Positions 13,560 to 15,742 of a stretch of DNA of 15,742 nt are shown here, in pieces. Numbering within the stretch: the stretch's first letter is position 1; each line of letters begins with the position of its first letter. Where the stretch lies: the NCBI GenBank assembly GCA_012510515.1, contig JAAZHW010000092.1, forward strand, positions 1 through 15,742, in the 5' to 3' direction. This stretch comes from Parcubacteria group bacterium (GTDB taxonomy: Bacteria; Patescibacteriota; Minisyncoccia; UBA6257; JAAZHW01). A program made the translations under genes and the position numbers. The notes under the pieces were generated by a model. That model had not been told where the DNA came from. It ran no database searches and saw nothing but the letters and a program-made list of their open reading frames with translations.

Positions 13560-14147
13560 ATGCAAATTCACGAATTAAAAAAAGAATATAAAACCAAAAA
13601 ATCTAAACGTATTGGTAGAGGAGGAAAAAGAGGTACTTATAGTGGCAAGGGACAAAAAGGACAAAAATCACGAGCAGGTGCTAATATTCGTCCGGCGGTT
13701 TATGATTTAATTATTAAAATTCCTAAAAAACGAGGAATTAAAAATAAATCAATAAAAAAAGAATATATCTCTTTAATTAATTTAGATATAATAGAAAAAA
13801 ATTATCATGACGGCGAAATTGTTTCTCCTCAAACTTTATTGCAAAAAGATTTAATTAGAAAAAAAAGCGGAGTAATGCCAATTATAAAAATATTAGGTAG
13901 AGGTAATTTAACCAAAAAAGTTACTTTCAAAAAATGTCTTTTTTCTAATCAAGCTTTAACAAAATTAAAAAACGAAAACAAAAATTCATTAGAAAAAATA
14001 AAAACTTCTCGGCAAAATTTTTCTTCTAAATCTAACAAAATAAGTAAATCTAAAAAATCTACATCAAAAAATATTTCAGCGAAAACTACAACTCCTTCAA
14101 AAACTTTGAAAACTACTAAAACAAAAGTGGCAAAAAATAAAAAATAA
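13560..14147 (+). CDS. rplO: 50S ribosomal protein L15 (uL15) with disordered tail
   Basis: L15 is a late large-subunit assembly protein whose N-terminal extension runs through 23S rRNA. The N-terminus is typical and Gly/Lys-rich (KRIGRGGKRGTYSGKGQKGQ, SRAGANIRP). The globular part includes INLDIIEKNY, IVSPQTLL, VMPIIKILGRGNLTKKVTF and FSNQALTKLK, ending near residue 139. The family is about 145 residues; this one has 195. The last 55 or so residues are almost only Lys, Ser, Thr, Asn and Ala and are surely disordered. secY starts 9 bp after the stop, so the tail does not come from a lost stop. Confidence 0.95.
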   Translation: MQIHELKKEYKTKKSKRIGRGGKRGTYSGKGQKGQKSRAGANIRPAVYDLIIKIPKKRGIKNKSIKKEYISLINLDIIEKNYHDGEIVSPQTLLQKDLIRKKSGVMPIIKILGRGNLTKKVTFKKCLFSNQALTKLKNENKNSLEKIKTSRQNFSSKSNKISKSKKSTSKNISAKTTTPSKTLKTTKTKVAKNKK

Positions 14148-14156
14148 AAAATAATT

Positions 14157-15434
14157 ATGTCTACTTTTACAAAAATTTTCCAAATTTTTAAAATAAAAGA
14201 TTTAAGAAAAAAAATCTTGATGGTTTTATTAATTTTGGTAATTTTTAGATTGTTTGCTAATTTACCAATTCCGGGAATAGATTTAGCTCGTTTAAAAGCG
14301 ATTTTTGCTTCCAATCAACTTTTAGGAATATTAAATATTTTTTCTGGCGGAACAATGGAGCGTTTATCTGTTATGATGTTAGGCGTAGGACCATATATTA
14401 CTGCGACAATTATTATGCAACTTTTAACAATGGTCGTTCCTCGTTTGAAAGAAATTTATTATGAAGAGGGCGAAAAAGGAAGAGCAAAATTTAATCAATG
14501 GTCTCGTTATTTATCAATACCTTTGTGTCTTTTACAAGCTTATGCATTTTTAAATTTATTATCTTCTCAACAGGTTATTCCTCAATTAGATCCGTTGAAT
14601 TTAATTCGCAATGTATTGGTTATTACTGCGGGATCCGTGTTTTTAATGTGGCTGGGTGAATTGATTACTGAATATAAAGTAGGAAATGGAATTTCTCTTA
14701 TCATTTTTGCTGGTATTGTTAGTAGTTGGCCCAGTACTATTCGTTCGGCTATTCTTTCTTATACGCCATCTATGTTACCAACTTATTTGATGTTTTTAGC
14801 GGTAGCTTTAATTGTTATTGCTGGTGTTGTTTATATTAATGAAGCCGAAAGAAAAATTCCTATCACTTATGCTAAAAGAGTGAGAGGTAATAAAATGTAT
14901 GGTGGTGTTTCGAGTTATTTGCCGTTAAAAGTTAATCAAGCCGGTGTTATCCCGATTATTTTTGCTATTTCCATTTTATTGTTTCCTCAATTTTTGGGAC
15001 AATTACTTATTACTGTGAAGACGTCTTGGGCAATGAGTGCTGGTAATTTTTTGATGAATATGTTTAATAATCAAATTATTTATACTATTGTTTATTTTGT
15101 TTTGGTGGTATTATTTACTTATTTTTATACTATGGTAACTTTTGATCCGAAAGAAATTTCTACAAATTTACAAAGAAATGGTGGTTTTATTCCGGGTATT
15201 CGGCCGGGACAATTGACTGGTAATTATATAAAATATATTCTTAATAGAATTACTTTTATTGGTGCATTATTTTTAGGTATTATTGCTATTTTGCCTAATA
15301 TTTTACAAGCCTTCACTGGTAGTCAATTTTTAACTATTGGCGGAACTTCAATATTAATCGTAGTAGCTGTAGCTATTGAAACTATTAAACAAATTGAAGC
15401 GCAATTAGTAATGCGTGAATACGAAGGTTTTTAA
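14157..15434 (+). CDS. secY: Protein translocase subunit SecY
   Basis: SecY is the channel of the Sec translocon in the cytoplasmic membrane. The 425 residues have family length and about ten hydrophobic segments, the first at about 18-36. Diagnostic blocks are RLFANLPIPGID (31-42), FSGGTMERLSVMMLGVGPYI (62-81), EEGEKGRAKFNQWSRYLSIP (103-122), the cytosolic loop ERKIPITYAKRVRGNKMYGG (231-250), YLPLKVNQAGVIPIIFA, and the C-terminal KQIEAQLVMREYEGF. It closes the spc-type block in its canonical place after rplO. The kinase gene begins 2 bp after its stop, as in many bacteria. Confidence 0.98.
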   Translation: MSTFTKIFQIFKIKDLRKKILMVLLILVIFRLFANLPIPGIDLARLKAIFASNQLLGILNIFSGGTMERLSVMMLGVGPYITATIIMQLLTMVVPRLKEIYYEEGEKGRAKFNQWSRYLSIPLCLLQAYAFLNLLSSQQVIPQLDPLNLIRNVLVITAGSVFLMWLGELITEYKVGNGISLIIFAGIVSSWPSTIRSAILSYTPSMLPTYLMFLAVALIVIAGVVYINEAERKIPITYAKRVRGNKMYGGVSSYLPLKVNQAGVIPIIFAISILLFPQFLGQLLITVKTSWAMSAGNFLMNMFNNQIIYTIVYFVLVVLFTYFYTMVTFDPKEISTNLQRNGGFIPGIRPGQLTGNYIKYILNRITFIGALFLGIIAILPNILQAFTGSQFLTIGGTSILIVVAVAIETIKQIEAQLVMREYEGF

Positions 15435-15436
15435 AT

Positions 15437-15742
15437 ATGATGCAAGAACCTAAAATTTTAATTTTATATGGTCCGCCGGGAGCAGGTAAAGATACACAAG
15501 CAAAACGTTTATCAAATAAAATAGGAGCTCAAATTGTGAGTTCGTCTAAATTAATTGAAGAGAAAATTTTTAATCCTCAATTACAAAATGATCCGATAAT
15601 TCAAAGAGAAAAAATGATGTATGAAAAAGGAGAATTGTGTACGCCAAAATGGGTTACTCAAATTATTAATGAAAAAATTAAAGAATTAGCCGAAAAAAAA
15701 GAAAGTTTGATTTTTACCGGATCTCCTCGAACACTCTATGAG
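15437..15742 (+). CDS. adk: Adenylate kinase-like nucleoside monophosphate kinase, 3' end missing
   Basis: Adenylate kinase interconverts ATP, AMP and ADP. The first 102 residues are visible before the window ends in frame. Residues 12-20 form the P-loop GPPGAGKDT; GSPRT (95-99) matches the GFPRT motif, so R98 corresponds to E. coli R88. The AMP-binding stretch is unusual: IVSSSKLIEEK stands where the family has STGDMLR, so by eye the arginine corresponding to E. coli R36 is Glu41. GELCTPKWV replaces the G-x-LVPDE-like segment. Two ATG codons in a row (15437, 15440) can start it. Position after secY supports adk, but a different monophosphate substrate cannot be excluded. Confidence 0.85.
   Translation, partial: MMQEPKILILYGPPGAGKDTQAKRLSNKIGAQIVSSSKLIEEKIFNPQLQNDPIIQREKMMYEKGELCTPKWVTQIINEKIKELAEKKESLIFTGSPRTLYE

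Overview
The window looks like a chromosomal segment of a Candidate Phyla Radiation bacterium (Patescibacteria, most likely a Parcubacteria-type lineage). The grounds are: very AT-rich genes with Lys/Ile/Asn-rich products; a complete S10/spc-type ribosomal protein cluster with no rpmD (uL30) between rpsE and rplO, which is the known CPR state; small non-overlapping gene spacing; and a pilin-like/LamG surface protein of the kind common in Parcubacteria. The lineage call is an inference from gene content, since there is no 16S gene here.

Layout. (1) 2-1009: the 3' part of a surface-protein gene, with pilin-like sequence followed by a LamG domain. (2) 1010-1856: no real gene. A perfect GC-rich hairpin is followed by about 730 bp of nested, partly tandem palindromic repeats whose GC content contrasts with everything around it. 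(3) 1857-2976: a promoter, an L10-type leader, rplJ and rplL (the L7/L12 stalk), then a bidirectional terminator. (4) 2991-3116: tRNA-Val(CAC) on the minus strand with its own promoter. (5) 3242-4889: promoter, tuf (EF-Tu) and rpsJ (S10). (6) 4890-5048: a long hairpin and a possible promoter. (7) 5049-15434: rplC, rplD, rplW, rplB, rpsS, rplV, rpsC, rplP, rpmC, rpsQ, rplN, rplX, rplE, rpsN, rpsH, rplF, rplR, rpsE, rplO and secY in canonical order. (8) 15437-15742: the 5' part of a divergent adenylate kinase gene cut by the window end.

The genes work together in translation and export: stalk proteins and EF-Tu bring aminoacyl-tRNA to the ribosome, the cluster builds both subunits, SecY takes secreted nascent proteins, and the kinase balances adenylates. 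The usual partners rplK-rplA (before rplJ), rpoBC (after rplL) and rpsL-rpsG-fusA (before tuf) are not at their usual places in this window.

No new multi-gene system is visible. The points most worth a second look are the covarying palindromic repeat array; the L10 leader whose closing helix competes with a terminator-like hairpin; an AATAAGTCG element shared by the rplJ and tuf leaders; the long hairpin between rpsJ and rplC; the absence of any Shine-Dalgarno sequence before all 25 visible start codons; exclusive TAA stops; long disordered tails on several ribosomal proteins; and altered residues in L2 and the adenylate kinase.
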